Origin: Mucidula mucida
Taxonomy: Eukaryota > Basidiomycota > Agaricomycetes > Agaricales > Physalacriaceae
Length of the DNA: 64,000 nt
Assembly (NCBI GenBank): GCA_015501055.1
Contig: JADNYV010000134.1
Coordinates: 1-64,000, forward strand
Direction of reading: 5' to 3'
Program-made: the position numbers and the translations under genes
Part shown: in pieces, positions 42,425 to 52,132 of the stretch
Numbering within the stretch: position 1 is the stretch's first letter
Layout of the letters: every line of letters starts with the position of its first letter
The notes under the pieces: model-generated
The model's database searches: none
The model's input: only the letters and a program-made list of their open reading frames with translations
Told to the model about the DNA's origin: nothing

Positions 42425-43069
42425 ATGTCCAGAGCAGAAAAAATCGGCGAGTCGAGGTGAACTGGGGTAACTGATGGCGCTCATAGTACTCTATAGGATC
42501 TCTGCTCTTCTGCCCGACATGTGGAACCCTGCTAGATCTGCCCAGAGACAGCGAAAACCATGTAACCTGCGATCAGTGCGCGCATGAAGAGCCTGCAAGC
42601 TGTAAGCGCCAGCCTGGAAGTATCCGGTATTTCAAATCAAATGTCTTTCTTCTATCTAGCATATGAAAATATCGAAATCACGACACATTCCCATCCGGAC
42701 GCGTTTCCTTCTGCATTGCGTCAGAAAAGAAAGACACAAACCAAGCGCCATGAGGGCGCAGATCAAGGGACCGCGGTGAGAATCGTCAGCGTGCACACAC
42801 TTGCTTTGAGTTGACCAATTTCTTTGTTCTGTCAAGGTCTCGGAAAAATGTCCTGCATGTGGGCATATGCTTGCTTACTCAAAAGAGCTACAGGTAGGTT
42901 TCGAGCCTGAAAGGAGGTAGTACTTGATGCTGATATATTCTTTAGCTGCGGAGTGCAGACGAAGGCTCAACAGTGTTCTATACGGTATGTTTAGTCGTAT
43001 TACACAGAGGTGTGCTAAAGGTCTTCCAAGTGTGCATCTTGTAAACATGGCTGGCGCGTCAACAATTAG
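42425..43069 (+). CDS. RPA12: DNA-directed RNA polymerase I subunit RPA12
   Basis: Small six-exon gene. N-terminal zinc ribbon: MSRAEKIGSLLFCPTCG with a second pair in TCDQC. C-terminal TFIIS-like ribbon: CPACG, then LQLRSADEGSTVFYT, then CASCKHGWRVNN and stop. The DE pair in SADEGST is the acidic motif that, in the TFIIS/RPA12 family, stimulates transcript cleavage by Pol I. Exon 1 is 22 bases. The intron at 42447-42496 starts GCGAGT and ends TATAG, a GC-AG intron; only this junction gives the conserved KIGSLLFC in frame. The last intron is 46 bases (GTATGT...CCAAG). Essential housekeeping role in rRNA synthesis in the nucleolus. All frames are intact. Confidence 0.92.
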
Positions 43070-43545
43070 AATAACGGAAATCAGTAGTTTGTTTGAGTTT
43101 ACGAATTGCGTGGCTGGCGGTAGACAACTTGTGACTGTAAGCAATAGATCTATTCCATGGCATGACTACCTCTATGTTTAATTTATGTAGGAGCAACGTT
43201 TCTCTTCACGCTCATGACGCCTACATGACGCGTACGATTTCTGTACCGATGATCATACCCTGTAAAGCGTTAGAGAATGACTGCAAGAGAAATCTTCTGC
43301 TTCCATTAGCTCCTTCCCGATCTTGCGTTTACTTCGTTGCGTTTGACTCGTCGTTGACCACTACCCCGACAAGACCTTCACCGCTTGCGGAAATTTTGGC
43401 TCGGGCCAAGATAACGAGGAAAGCCGTACTACGGATTGCGAAAATGAACAATGAGTGGTGTTGAAATTTGTGAATTGGTGATACTAACACAAGTTTGAAG
43501 GTTCAAGTAACGGTACAAGGCTTAGGCGAGGGGACACGGTGCTAG
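43070..43545. other. Intergenic between convergent genes
   Basis: 3' flanks of RPA12 and of the minus-strand gene ending at 43546. A 100-codon plus-strand frame (43162-43464) shows no domain and was not called. Confidence 0.45.
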
Positions 43546-44142
43546 TTACGCTGAGGACGTAGGTATCTCGAGCATGGCCGATCGAAAACCCTTCGGACCA
43601 TCCTTCAAGAGGGCAGCCGTGACCGCGTAGCTGGCGCGGACGATTGCATCATGTACCGCGGCGTGTAGCCAATGCTCAGCCGGCACGCTGTCAGCACGCG
43701 GCACTAACCACCTCCTTTCGACAAACATCAAGAGCGCGTCCATGACCCACGTTCGGCAGGTGCGCAGGCCGTCTGGGTGTCTTCGAAGGCGATCGGTAGG
43801 ACCCTCGTAATTCTTGTACAGCGCGTCGAGTGCCCGCTTCAGCATCTGGGCCCCGGGATGAGACCAAACCCCAATCTTGGCGAAGACGACATACTGGCTG
43901 AGCGCGGTGACACACGAGACCTCGCGAATGTCGCGGTACTGGTAACACTCGGTGGTAACGCCCCTCTGGTCTCCTCTACGCACAGTCCAATGATGTTGAA
44001 CGGTGTGGCCCCGTGCATCGGTTATGAAGAAGGACCAGTGCCAGAAATTGGCTTGGATAAAACTACCGTCGTGCGAGAGGATGGTCTGTGTTGCGACATA
44101 GAGCGAGTCGGGCTGTAAAGATACGAGACTGGTGGTCGACAT
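43546..44142 (-). CDS. Lineage-specific hypothetical protein
   Basis: Single-exon frame of 198 residues starting MSTTSLVSLQPDSLYVATQ. It contains NFWHWSFFITDARGHTVQHH, a pattern common in small unnamed Agaricomycete proteins, then a Cys-containing YQYRDIREVSCVTAL segment and a helix-rich second half with TCRTWVMDALLMFVERRW. No signal peptide. Possibly distantly related to the gene at 11548-12063. Function unknown. The ATG at 44142 is the first in-frame ATG of this open frame. Confidence 0.65.
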   Translation of the reverse strand: MSTTSLVSLQPDSLYVATQTILSHDGSFIQANFWHWSFFITDARGHTVQHHWTVRRGDQRGVTTECYQYRDIREVSCVTALSQYVVFAKIGVWSHPGAQMLKRALDALYKNYEGPTDRLRRHPDGLRTCRTWVMDALLMFVERRWLVPRADSVPAEHWLHAAVHDAIVRASYAVTAALLKDGPKGFRSAMLEIPTSSA

Positions 44143-44523
44143 ATCGACAAGGGAAATGTCAAGGTTGACAGCGGAGTGGACAGGGAAACGAGTACTGTGC
44201 TGAGTCAAATGGCTTGTCGTTCAGCCACAGTTTTTATTTAGCGGTAGGCTGCGCACGGTGTGGTCGCCCATTTCAGACTCGATGATCCTATTCCTTCATG
44301 CTAAATGTCCAAATGACCCAGCTTGGACTCAATAGCCACACATTCGAGTCATAGAGTACTTATCTGGGCCAATTCCCTCCAAATCACCGCTGCCTTAAAA
44401 GCGCAAGACGCGAGATCACATGGAACTCAGTGCAATGAAATGGTACTGACTCGTTACCGGCAACTTTCCATCAGCAGGATCGTAGAAGTAGTTACAACTT
44501 GTTCTCTACACGACAAAATGGTG

Positions 44524-45363
44524 TCAAAATATAATCGGATTATGCGCGTAACACGCAGACGCAAGCTCAAATGCTCGGCGAGTAGACTCTGGAACATCCA
44601 TCTTTTCCCATAGCGTAACATAGGGTTCCGTGGAAAACCCGTTATTCCCTCTCAGACGCCGCCATTGGTGCTCCATTGGACACCAGCCCGCATCCTCCCA
44701 ATCTATGATACCCGCCAACCTCATGTCCTTTGTGACCAGGATGTTTGGCAACGTCAGGTCGGAATGTGTGAAGACCAAGCGATCTGCTTCAAAAATGGTT
44801 TTGACGTCTCCGAATTTCTTGGACATCGTTTGGAGCATGGTCTCTTCATCATAGAAACGGGTGGCCTCGGCATAGTACGATAGCCTAGAGGGGAACGGGC
44901 GCTGCAAGAAATCTTCGTACATGACGAGAAGGCCGTCGCCACTGGCGCTGATCATCACTTGACCCTTCAAGTGTGGAGGCTGTGGGAGTGACCATACACG
45001 TCGCATTACCGCCTCGATCTCGGAGCAGATTCCACAAAAGAACTCCTCCGTAAATGGGGAGGTCTGCTCCCCGGCTACTTTCATCAACATTTCGCCGGGA
45101 AGCTTCGACATGAGAGTGTAGGTGCATGATCCCAGGGAAAATGAGTCGTAGACCTGGGGAATGGGGAGGCGATTGCTTCCACGGAATTGGGAGTTTAGGT
45201 AGTGAAGAGCATCGGCCTCGGTGCTCTCTGTGCGATCGCTGAGCTTCAAGACGAATGGCAGTCCAAAGCGGAATATCCGCACGTGATGGTGCCCCCATCC
45301 AGATTCCACAGAAAGAAGGTGGTAAATCCAGAGGCGGGTCCGCCTAATCAGCGTCAGTATCAT
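44524..45363 (-). CDS. APH-fold phosphotransferase (aminoglycoside/choline kinase-like)
   Basis: Single long frame of about 279 residues. The nucleotide-binding lobe includes HHHVRIFRFGLPFVLKLSD and LPIPQVYDSFSLG, then LMSKLPGEML. The catalytic loop is FTHSDLTLPNILV (HSDxxxxN), followed by the metal-binding IIDWEDAGWCP. These are the hallmarks of the APH family (PF01636). In fungi such proteins are numerous and mostly of unknown substrate, so antibiotic resistance should not be assumed. The protein may begin further upstream, because this start lacks the usual N-terminal helix; an upstream exon was not found. A fragment of the same gene lies inverted 300 bp upstream. Confidence 0.8.
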   Translation of the reverse strand: MILTLIRRTRLWIYHLLSVESGWGHHHVRIFRFGLPFVLKLSDRTESTEADALHYLNSQFRGSNRLPIPQVYDSFSLGSCTYTLMSKLPGEMLMKVAGEQTSPFTEEFFCGICSEIEAVMRRVWSLPQPPHLKGQVMISASGDGLLVMYEDFLQRPFPSRLSYYAEATRFYDEETMLQTMSKKFGDVKTIFEADRLVFTHSDLTLPNILVTKDMRLAGIIDWEDAGWCPMEHQWRRLRGNNGFSTEPYVTLWEKMDVPESTRRAFELASACYAHNPIIF

Positions 45364-45684
45364 CAAGTCTCGATTGTGGTGGTATTGGGAGAGATACTGA
45401 TCGTGAGAATTGGGTGCAAGCTACTTAGATTTCATGATCCGATTTCAGAAGGAAGTAAGGACGACTCAATAGACTACGACCGCAGTAACAGGCTCCTCAG
45501 AATTCAGAGTGCCAGCCATCACTTGTCTCTCGGATGTTAATCCTGACTACTTAGAATTGAACTTGAAGGCAGATCCGCTTCTACTAATCCCCTAAGAGAC
45601 TTTCCCAGTATGTGCATTGAGATAACAGTATCTCTGCGTGTGAACATCAATGGTTCGTCCTTATTTGCTACGTGTCCCAGATTT

Positions 45685-45845
45685 CGGCTCTCAATCCTCC
45701 GAGATCGAGGCGGTTATGGTCACTCGCATACTTGAACGGTCAAGTGATGATCAGCGCTAGTGGGGACGGTCTTCCCGTCATGTACGAATATTTCTTAAGG
45801 CGTCCATTCGCCTCTAGACTGTCGTATTACGCCGAGGCCATCCGC
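45685..45845 (+). pseudogene. Inverted fragment of the APH-like gene
   Basis: Encodes LNGQVMISASGDGLPVMYEY and RPFASRLSYYAEA, matching the centre of the gene at 44524-45363, which reads LKGQVMISASGDGLLVMYED. Upstream DNA still matches (CTCCGAGATCGAGGCGGT) but with a small deletion, and the catalytic loop is absent. Non-functional duplicate in opposite orientation. Confidence 0.8.
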
Positions 45846-46203
45846 GATATCATTGAAGCGTCGTCGCTCCTTCTTTGGCGCCACATACTACGTTGCTTTA
45901 ATCGCCATCCTCTCGAATTCATGCATGACGCAGCGCACATAGAAGCGTTCTTTGTATTGACATTGATTTTGAGTGCCAACATTAATACTAATACATCCCG
46001 GAAGGCAAAAAAAATTGCCATAGCTGATAGTAGACGCTGGTTCTCGACTTTTTCAATAGAAAGGGAAACAAATCCTTTGTGCGGAACTACGTTCGTAACA
46101 CGACAAGTTGATATTGAACTGCAACCAAAGACAAATACATAGACAGGCGAACAAACTTAGGTTATCGAATCAATCGTCAAGCTCGAGTGGAACCTTTAAT
46201 TCA

Positions 46204-47157
46204 TCAATCAACGTTAGCGACAAACAAGAACTTATTTCTGAACAGACGTACTTCGGAGACTAATCTGTCTATCTCATTGTTGATGGCGTTTATAACAATA
46301 CGTACACCCGCCGGCGTCTGTGGCATGCACTGAGACTTTAGCGCGCCTTCGAGGATGCGATCACAGCATTCATCGTTCAGGTAGCCCGCACTCCGCCACT
46401 CTCGTACCATGTTTTTCGACTCAGTGATAGCGTTCAGAACCCACATATACGTACTATGCTGTCTATCAGAATTCAACTTTCCTGTGTGTGGGCATTCGCA
46501 ATAGGAAACCACGTTCTTAATCAGATTGAAATTTGGGTTCACCCCAATCAAATGGGGGCCGAGGGAAAGGGTAGTGAGTTGCACCGTTACTGCCTCGCCG
46601 CAAGAGCAGAAGTAGTCCAACAGCCGTTGATAGTCGAGAGCATCGATCAACGCAAGCTCCTTGAACGCCTTGCGATCGCGTAAAGGTATACGCAGCGTCT
46701 CCTTTGCGGCCGCCCTTGCTAGGCCATCGAGCCCCATCGTACGGGCGATAACGTAGCACCTAAGCGGATCGGTCTTCATCAGCCTGAACCCCGCCAATCG
46801 CCCAGCAGCGATGTAGCGCACCTCTCCATCCTCCATCATGTACTTGTGCAGTGCGGAGCGTATGCCTGCGCAGCCCATGATGTCTGCGATATCATCCTCG
46901 GCAATGCCCAAAGGATAGCACAGCTTGAGGACCGTGCGCATCGTGTCACTGTCCTCCGAGGCATTGAACATGGGAAGACCCCCATGCTGTTCCTGTGGCA
47001 CGGAGTCCTTGAAGAGATTGGCGAAGAATTCTGAATTGTAGATGAGAAAGGCTTTGACGACGAAGAAGTGGACGCCGTCAGAGGATCGCACGACAAGGTC
47101 CGCCTTTTCAGTTGAGTCGAAAGGCGCCGCCGCAGAGGGAGCAGTGTCCGAGCTCAT
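46204..47157 (-). CDS. BTB/POZ-domain protein
   Basis: Intronless, 317 residues. Residues about 20-110 form the BTB fold: ADLVVRSSDGVHFFVVKAFL, then SEFFANLF and TMRTVLKLCYPL. The remaining 200 residues are helical, with MKTDPLRCYVIARTMGLDGL resembling the BACK-like region of Agaricomycete BTB proteins, and no Kelch repeats. BTB proteins usually dimerise and can bridge to cullin-3; whether this one does is unknown. It belongs to a family that is heavily expanded in mushrooms. Confidence 0.85.
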   Translation of the reverse strand: MSSDTAPSAAAPFDSTEKADLVVRSSDGVHFFVVKAFLIYNSEFFANLFKDSVPQEQHGGLPMFNASEDSDTMRTVLKLCYPLGIAEDDIADIMGCAGIRSALHKYMMEDGEVRYIAAGRLAGFRLMKTDPLRCYVIARTMGLDGLARAAAKETLRIPLRDRKAFKELALIDALDYQRLLDYFCSCGEAVTVQLTTLSLGPHLIGVNPNFNLIKNVVSYCECPHTGKLNSDRQHSTYMWVLNAITESKNMVREWRSAGYLNDECCDRILEGALKSQCMPQTPAGVRIVINAINNEIDRLVSEVRLFRNKFLFVANVD

Positions 47158-48294
47158 GATGGCACACCGTGTAGAAGCGCTCTGACGGCATTTATAGATC
47201 CTGAGATAGTTGATGCTAGCTCGGTGATATCAGACCGTGACTGTACTAAAATCAGTATGAACTAGATTCAAAGCCAACGGTGCGGTGAACCACATGGGTG
47301 CTCAATTGGGTTTGGATTAAGAAGCATACGAAGGGGAGGAATAAACACTTCATACATAAAGCTTCAGGAAGCTCATTTTATCCTTCCACCTCGATTGTTG
47401 GTAGCGAGAATGCCTTCTGGCTTATTCCCGAAGAATGCTTCACCGCCTCGTTGAAGGGCCGCAGTGCTTTAGTCTCTGTTCTGTGTTTGCTACAAGTGAT
47501 TCGTACGATGCAGGAGGAAAGCGCACGTTGAGGCTATGGATGGGTGGGTATCAGGCTTCCAAGGCCATAAGGACACTGGCAGCACAGTCTTTGCCATAAG
47601 TATGGTGCCATGTTGTGACAGTTCTATGGCAAGAGGCTTGCCGCTAAATGCTTAACTCGGTGGGAACAATGGGCATTGAGGTACACCTTGGCTGGTGTCC
47701 TGGAAAACGCGAATGGGACACTGACTATCCGATTTGTTGAGGTAAGTATTTCGATTTGTTTCCTGACCAGATACTTAGTCAAACAAAAGGAAAGAACGAA
47801 AATCATCTATACGTCACTGAGAGGATAATTTGAGGGCGCTATACTTGCAACCATATGTGTGGTGTATCCTAAGTGAGAGAGAGCGGCTGCAAGCAGAAAC
47901 CCTTTTTGAACGCTGATTTGGCCTTTTGTGAGTTCAAGATGGGTTATTGGTTTAGTTGTTTAGCAACAATGTGTTCTTCTCTGAAGGCGACAGCGTTGTG
48001 AGATTTATATGCAATTGAAATCGTACGGTTCATCCTGGCTGTTCGTCCTTATACGCGAAGCGTTCCATCGAGAGCAGAATCACTCAACCACCGCGTTTGG
48101 ATGGCGTGCAATGACGCGACATGAATGACCCGGAAGCAAATGTACGCGCTAGGCTACTGCGCAAAGCAAGTTTCTTTTCCAGGCAGGTAGCGTCCTAAGA
48201 TGTCTATCAGGCGTATCTGACGGTTGCTGCGTGACACGCTACTGATAATAAATAATATTCCTCCCGGATACAAATGGCGCGTACAGCGACGCGA
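47158..48294. other. Intergenic
   Basis: About 1.1 kb of upstream DNA of the BTB gene and downstream DNA of OST5. Only short, unsupported frames are present; no repeat boundary was recognised. Confidence 0.45.
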
Positions 48295-48642
48295 CTAGAC
48301 TGGAACACCGACGGTACAGAAGAGGGCGACAACGCCAAAGCCACCGAGAATGCTGGCAAGGGATGCGACTCTAAATTCGCTGAATGGCACAGTGTCTTTT
48401 GGGAGGCTGGTGGACAGGGTAAATGTAAGATAAGGGTGAGACCGAGTGAGACATACGTGGAGAAATAGAACGTCAGCGTAAACGTGGCAGACAGGAGAAT
48501 GAGCGCGAGATATGGGAGGAGGGCGACGCTGATGAGAGGCGCAAAGGGCGGGAGACTGGCGTGGAGAGCCTGCAAAGAGAATTGAATATTTAATTGAGAC
48601 AAGCAGGGTGTCATTTACCTTGACGGTTTCATATTCGCTCAT
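48295..48642 (-). CDS. OST5: Oligosaccharyltransferase subunit OST5
   Basis: Three exons encode a tiny protein of about 82 residues with two membrane helices. It reads MSEYETVKALHASLPPFAP, then a first helix (LISVALLPYLALILLSA) reaching FYFST. After an intron come LPKDTVPFSEFRVASLAS and the second helix (ILGGFGVVALFCTVGVPV). Size, the two-helix layout and the GGFGVVALFCTVGV end match fungal OST5 (TMEM258 family). It sits in the ER membrane as part of the complex that transfers the lipid-linked glycan to Asn. Introns: GTAAAT...TTTGCAG and GTATGT...CACCAG. Divergent with YOP1 over a 224-bp spacer. Confidence 0.9.
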   Translation of the reverse strand: MSEYETVKVNDTLLVSIKYSILFAGSPRQSPALCASHQRRPPPISRAHSPVCHVYADVLFLHVCLTRSHPYLTFTLSTSLPKDTVPFSEFRVASLASILGGFGVVALFCTVGVPV

Positions 48643-48866
48643 GGTGGTGGATGCTGACGTAGCGTGCCAAACACGTGTAAGCAAAGGATAAGGCTTCGCT
48701 CGTCGCCAATTCTCTCTCACACTGCAACCACCTCCATCCGTTGTCAACGACCTTTAACTCTTTATTTTCACGGTGAGCACGCGTGCATCGTCGTCGTTGT
48801 TGTCCACGACGGCCACGCTGTTTCCTCGCGGTTGTCGTCAATGCTGACGTCGTCGTTTCCACCTAG
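48643..48866. promoter_or_regulatory. Bidirectional promoter region between OST5 and YOP1
   Basis: 224 bp separate the divergent start codons of two ER-membrane genes. The region is pyrimidine-rich toward YOP1 and contains several ACGACG/CGTCGT words near 48790-48860. Co-regulation is an inference. Confidence 0.6.
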
Positions 48867-49510
48867 ATGTCCGCCGCCGAAAAATTGCAGCAGCACCCTG
48901 TGTTCGTCCAAGTGCAGAACAAGGCGGGCTACTACTATAACCAGCTCGACAAGGAGGTTCGTCTAGCCCGCTTCTAGCTTATTGGTCGTGTGCTGATACG
49001 TTGCGTGCAGCTCACAAAGTACCCCATCTTGCTCAACCTCGAGCAGAGGACACAAGTTCCCAAGGCGTACGCCGTACTCGGTGGCGCGTTCTTCCTGGTG
49101 TTCCTGCACATATTCAACGCCCTCGCTGCTCCCGTCTCCAACCTCGTCGGCTGGGCTCTCCCCGCATATCTGTCCTTCAAGGCCATTGAGTCGCCCTCGC
49201 CGCAGGATGACATTCAGTGGCTCACGTACTGGGTCGTGTTCGGCTTTTTCAATTTCACCGAGAGCATCGCTCTCCGGCTCGTCCTCTACTATGTCCCATG
49301 GTATTTCGCCTTCAAGACCCTCTTCATTGCCTGGCTCCAGCTTCCCTACTTCCGGGTAAGCACGCGTATCGGCCACGTACCTCTATCTTGACTCACTCCG
49401 CTTTTCAGGGTGCTCAAGTGACCTACCTCAGTGTCCTTAAGCCTATTCTCGGCAACATCGGGGCTGGAAGCGTGCCCCCAGCACGTCAGCCCACGACGTC
49501 GGACGAGTAG
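48867..49510 (+). CDS. YOP1: YOP1, reticulon-like ER-shaping protein (TB2/DP1/HVA22 family)
   Basis: Three exons. The N-terminus MSAAEKLQQHPVFVQVQNKA is followed by LDKE and an intron starting GTTCGT. Exon 2 has LTKYPILLNLEQRTQVPKAY, a first hairpin (LGGAFFLVFLHIFNALA), NLVGWALPAYLSFKAIES with DDIQWLTYWVVFGFFNF, a second hairpin (SIALRLVLYYVPWYFAFKT) and WLQLPYF. Exon 3 supplies GAQVTYLSVLKPIL and the end. WxLPAYxSFKAIES and TxWLTYWVVFxFF are the family signature. The protein curves tubular ER membranes together with reticulons. Length of about 175 residues is normal. Confidence 0.93.
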
Positions 49511-50854
49511 AGGGCGGGTCTTTTTAGCGTGGCTTTTTCGTTCATAGAACATTTTTCTTCATTCCACCCTACGATCCGCGAGGCTTGATTACCATGTCCT
49601 CAATGCTACGTATCTACGTCCGACTCTTTCTCTTTGTACTCTTTTGACGAATTGGAACGGAAAGCCCTAAAATCATGCGCTATTTGCTAGTGACGTCAAC
49701 ATCGTTTGTGGCCGAGAGCTCGCTCGACGCGGCCGCGTTGCTAAAAGTTTTTTTGCCAAGTAACCTAGAGCTCAGCAGCTCGTAAATTGAATCCTCGGCG
49801 GTCAGTTGCGATGTCAAGTAAGCGCGTGTTCCTATCATTTGTCGCGTCAAGAGGAGCACCGTACAATGCATCCCCATGACATTCGTATAGGAATTGGACC
49901 AACCATTTTACTGGCGTCAGGAGGCGCAATACGACTGGCGATGAAATATCAAAGTTAATTCAAGAGCCACTCTCTGTTCTGTCCAGCTCTAGCAGTCGTT
50001 AAGTGTGGGATACGAGAGGATTCATCACCCACGGCTTCCGGTCCGATTGCCGTAGCTTGCTCATTGCCCTCCATCATCATGAAGACTACATATCGTTCGA
50101 ATGGGTTACCTTGGCTGCCGCCCCAGCCTAACGACACGAATATACGGCGCGATTAATGAACGGGATACCACATCTCCAATCCGTCCAGGTAAAACACTTT
50201 GTTTCCTGCCTAGCTGCAGTTTCTCAACAGACAAAAGGAACAAGCCACTCACAAAACAGGATTACATTGGAAATATGAAGCTCGGATTTGTCAAATTCAA
50301 GTGTACTGAAGCCCAACTTCCACCTGGATTCTATGCTAAATGCAGACAGGTTTACATTACAGGCAGAGGAGGAAAAATGTGGATCAAAATGGGTCATGAA
50401 GGGACTGGTACCAGCGAAGAAGACAAAGGAAACGATCGAGAGAGGGGGTGCAATGTACAGTAGCAAGTCAACCTACTTGGATTGATTCTTGACAAAACCA
50501 TAATAGGCTACCCACAGGATGCCGCCATACTTTCGCATTTATCACCGGAACCTCGTCAACAGAGCCTTGTATGTCCTTATCTTCTGCCTCCTCGGGTGAA
50601 TTGAACGCGCCGTTGAATGGCAAGCACGAGGAAGACCTTCAAACCCACCTGCTTGCGAACTCTTGGCATCACGGCTTTGTATTCTTTGCCTCTCATCTTC
50701 AACCTGGATACGGATAAACCTCCATATGCTTGCAGCCTAGGACATCTATGGAAAAGGCGACATCGCATGCGCGTTCTGGTCGACCGTATGGCACGCGAAG
50801 CATCTGACGCGACGATAAAAGGACGAAGGATAGAAATGATACAGCACCGCTGCG
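49511..50854. other. Intergenic
   Basis: About 1.3 kb. A plus-strand frame at 50101-50463 and a minus-strand one at 50577-50768 lack domain content and exon partners. No gene called. Confidence 0.45.
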
Positions 50855-52132
50855 ATGTTCTCTTCAGTTCTCTTCGCTCTTGTCTCTGCGAGTGTTGCGT
50901 CTGCGACCAAGTCGCTGTCCATATCCACCTCTGGTGCGGTGTTATCTCATTATATCCATTGCTTCATCTCATTATCGATGTTACAGCACCGGCAAGTCTG
51001 ACTGATGTCAGCGCATTGGAGGTCGTCACCACCATCACGAACACTGGCGATGAGACTGTGACGCTCTTGAATGACCCGAGGACTGTGTTGAGCTCCTGGG
51101 CGACCCAGTCGTTCATCATCACCGGAGAGAGCGGCGTCGAAGCGGACTTTACTGGTGTCGCTGTACGATATATCCCAGAGGTCGTCGCCCAAAAGGCCGA
51201 GAAATCCGTGACCATACTCGCCGCCGGCGAGAGTGTCGACGTTACCCATGAAGGTATTTACGGTTCGTGTACATTGTCCACTTGCTGATATACTCTTTTT
51301 CATAGTGGGCAACTTTTACAACTTTACCTCTGCGGGAGAAGGCGCGTTTACCGTCACCCCGCTGACCTCGTTCCACGCCATCGAGGAAGACGGTACCCTC
51401 ACCACTATTGAGGCGACCTCGTCAGCCGCCAGCCTCCACCTAACGGGCTCACTTTCCTCCGCCAAAGCGCTCTCCCCCAGCTCGCTCGGAGGCACCCTTA
51501 CCACCACCGGCCTCTCCAAACGCGCGTCCTACAACTCCTGCTCCAGCACGCGCCAGACGCAGAACAACGCCGCCATCTCCGCCGCGTCCGCGCTCGCCAG
51601 CGCCTCCGTCTCGCACCTGCAGAGCAACCCCTCCGGGAGCACCCTCCAGACGACGTGGTACGGCGCCTTTGCGTCCTCGCGCTACTCTGGGACTCTCGCG
51701 TCGTTCAAGACGCTGGAGAGTGCTCCCGCGGGGTGGTGGTACGACTGCACGTGCACGGACGCGGACACGTATGCGTATGTGTACCCGTCTAGTTATGGGG
51801 AGGTGTATTTGTGCGGCTATTATTGGAATGCGCCGGCTACTGGGGCTGGGAGTAGGGCGGACACGATTATTCATGAGGGGACGCATTTTCCGGAGGTTTT
51901 GGGCACGGATGATTATGCGTATGGTATGTGTTTTTTTTGGTTGAGGGAGGGGTTAACCTGATTTTTTTTTTTTTTGGTAGGTGAGAGCGCATGCAAGTCT
52001 TTGGCGAGCAGTAGTCCTGCGCGTGCTTATTTGAATGCTGAGTTGTTTTTTTTTTTTTTCGTGTTTCTTGAGTTTGTGTGATTGATTTTTTGGTGTTTTA
52101 GCAACCATGCCTTCTTTTCTGATTATGTGTAA
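50855..52132 (+). CDS. Peptidyl-Lys metalloendopeptidase (M35, deuterolysin family), secreted
   Basis: Signal peptide MFSSVLFALVSASVASA, a propeptide of about 150 residues (TNTGDETVTLLNDPRTVLSS, then VGNFYNFT), a dibasic KR processing site after TTTGLS, then the mature protease starting ASYNSCSSTRQTQ. The aspzincin signature is present: IIHEGTHF, then GTDDYAYG with the third (Asp) zinc ligand. The last exon adds NHAFFSDYV. Homologs in Grifola and Armillaria cut on the N-side of Lys. Five exons; two late introns contain long poly-T tracts (about 51,962 and 52,045), and the final donor is the weak GTTGTT. Extracellular nutrition-related role likely. Confidence 0.92.

Noticed and set aside
44524..45363. 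Antibiotic-resistance gene reading of the APH-like protein
   Set aside because: The APH fold is widespread in fungi among kinases of unknown substrate, and nothing here points to an acquired resistance gene.
51449..51886. Minus-strand 145-codon Gly/Arg-rich frame
   Set aside because: Antisense shadow of the GC-rich M35 protease exon.
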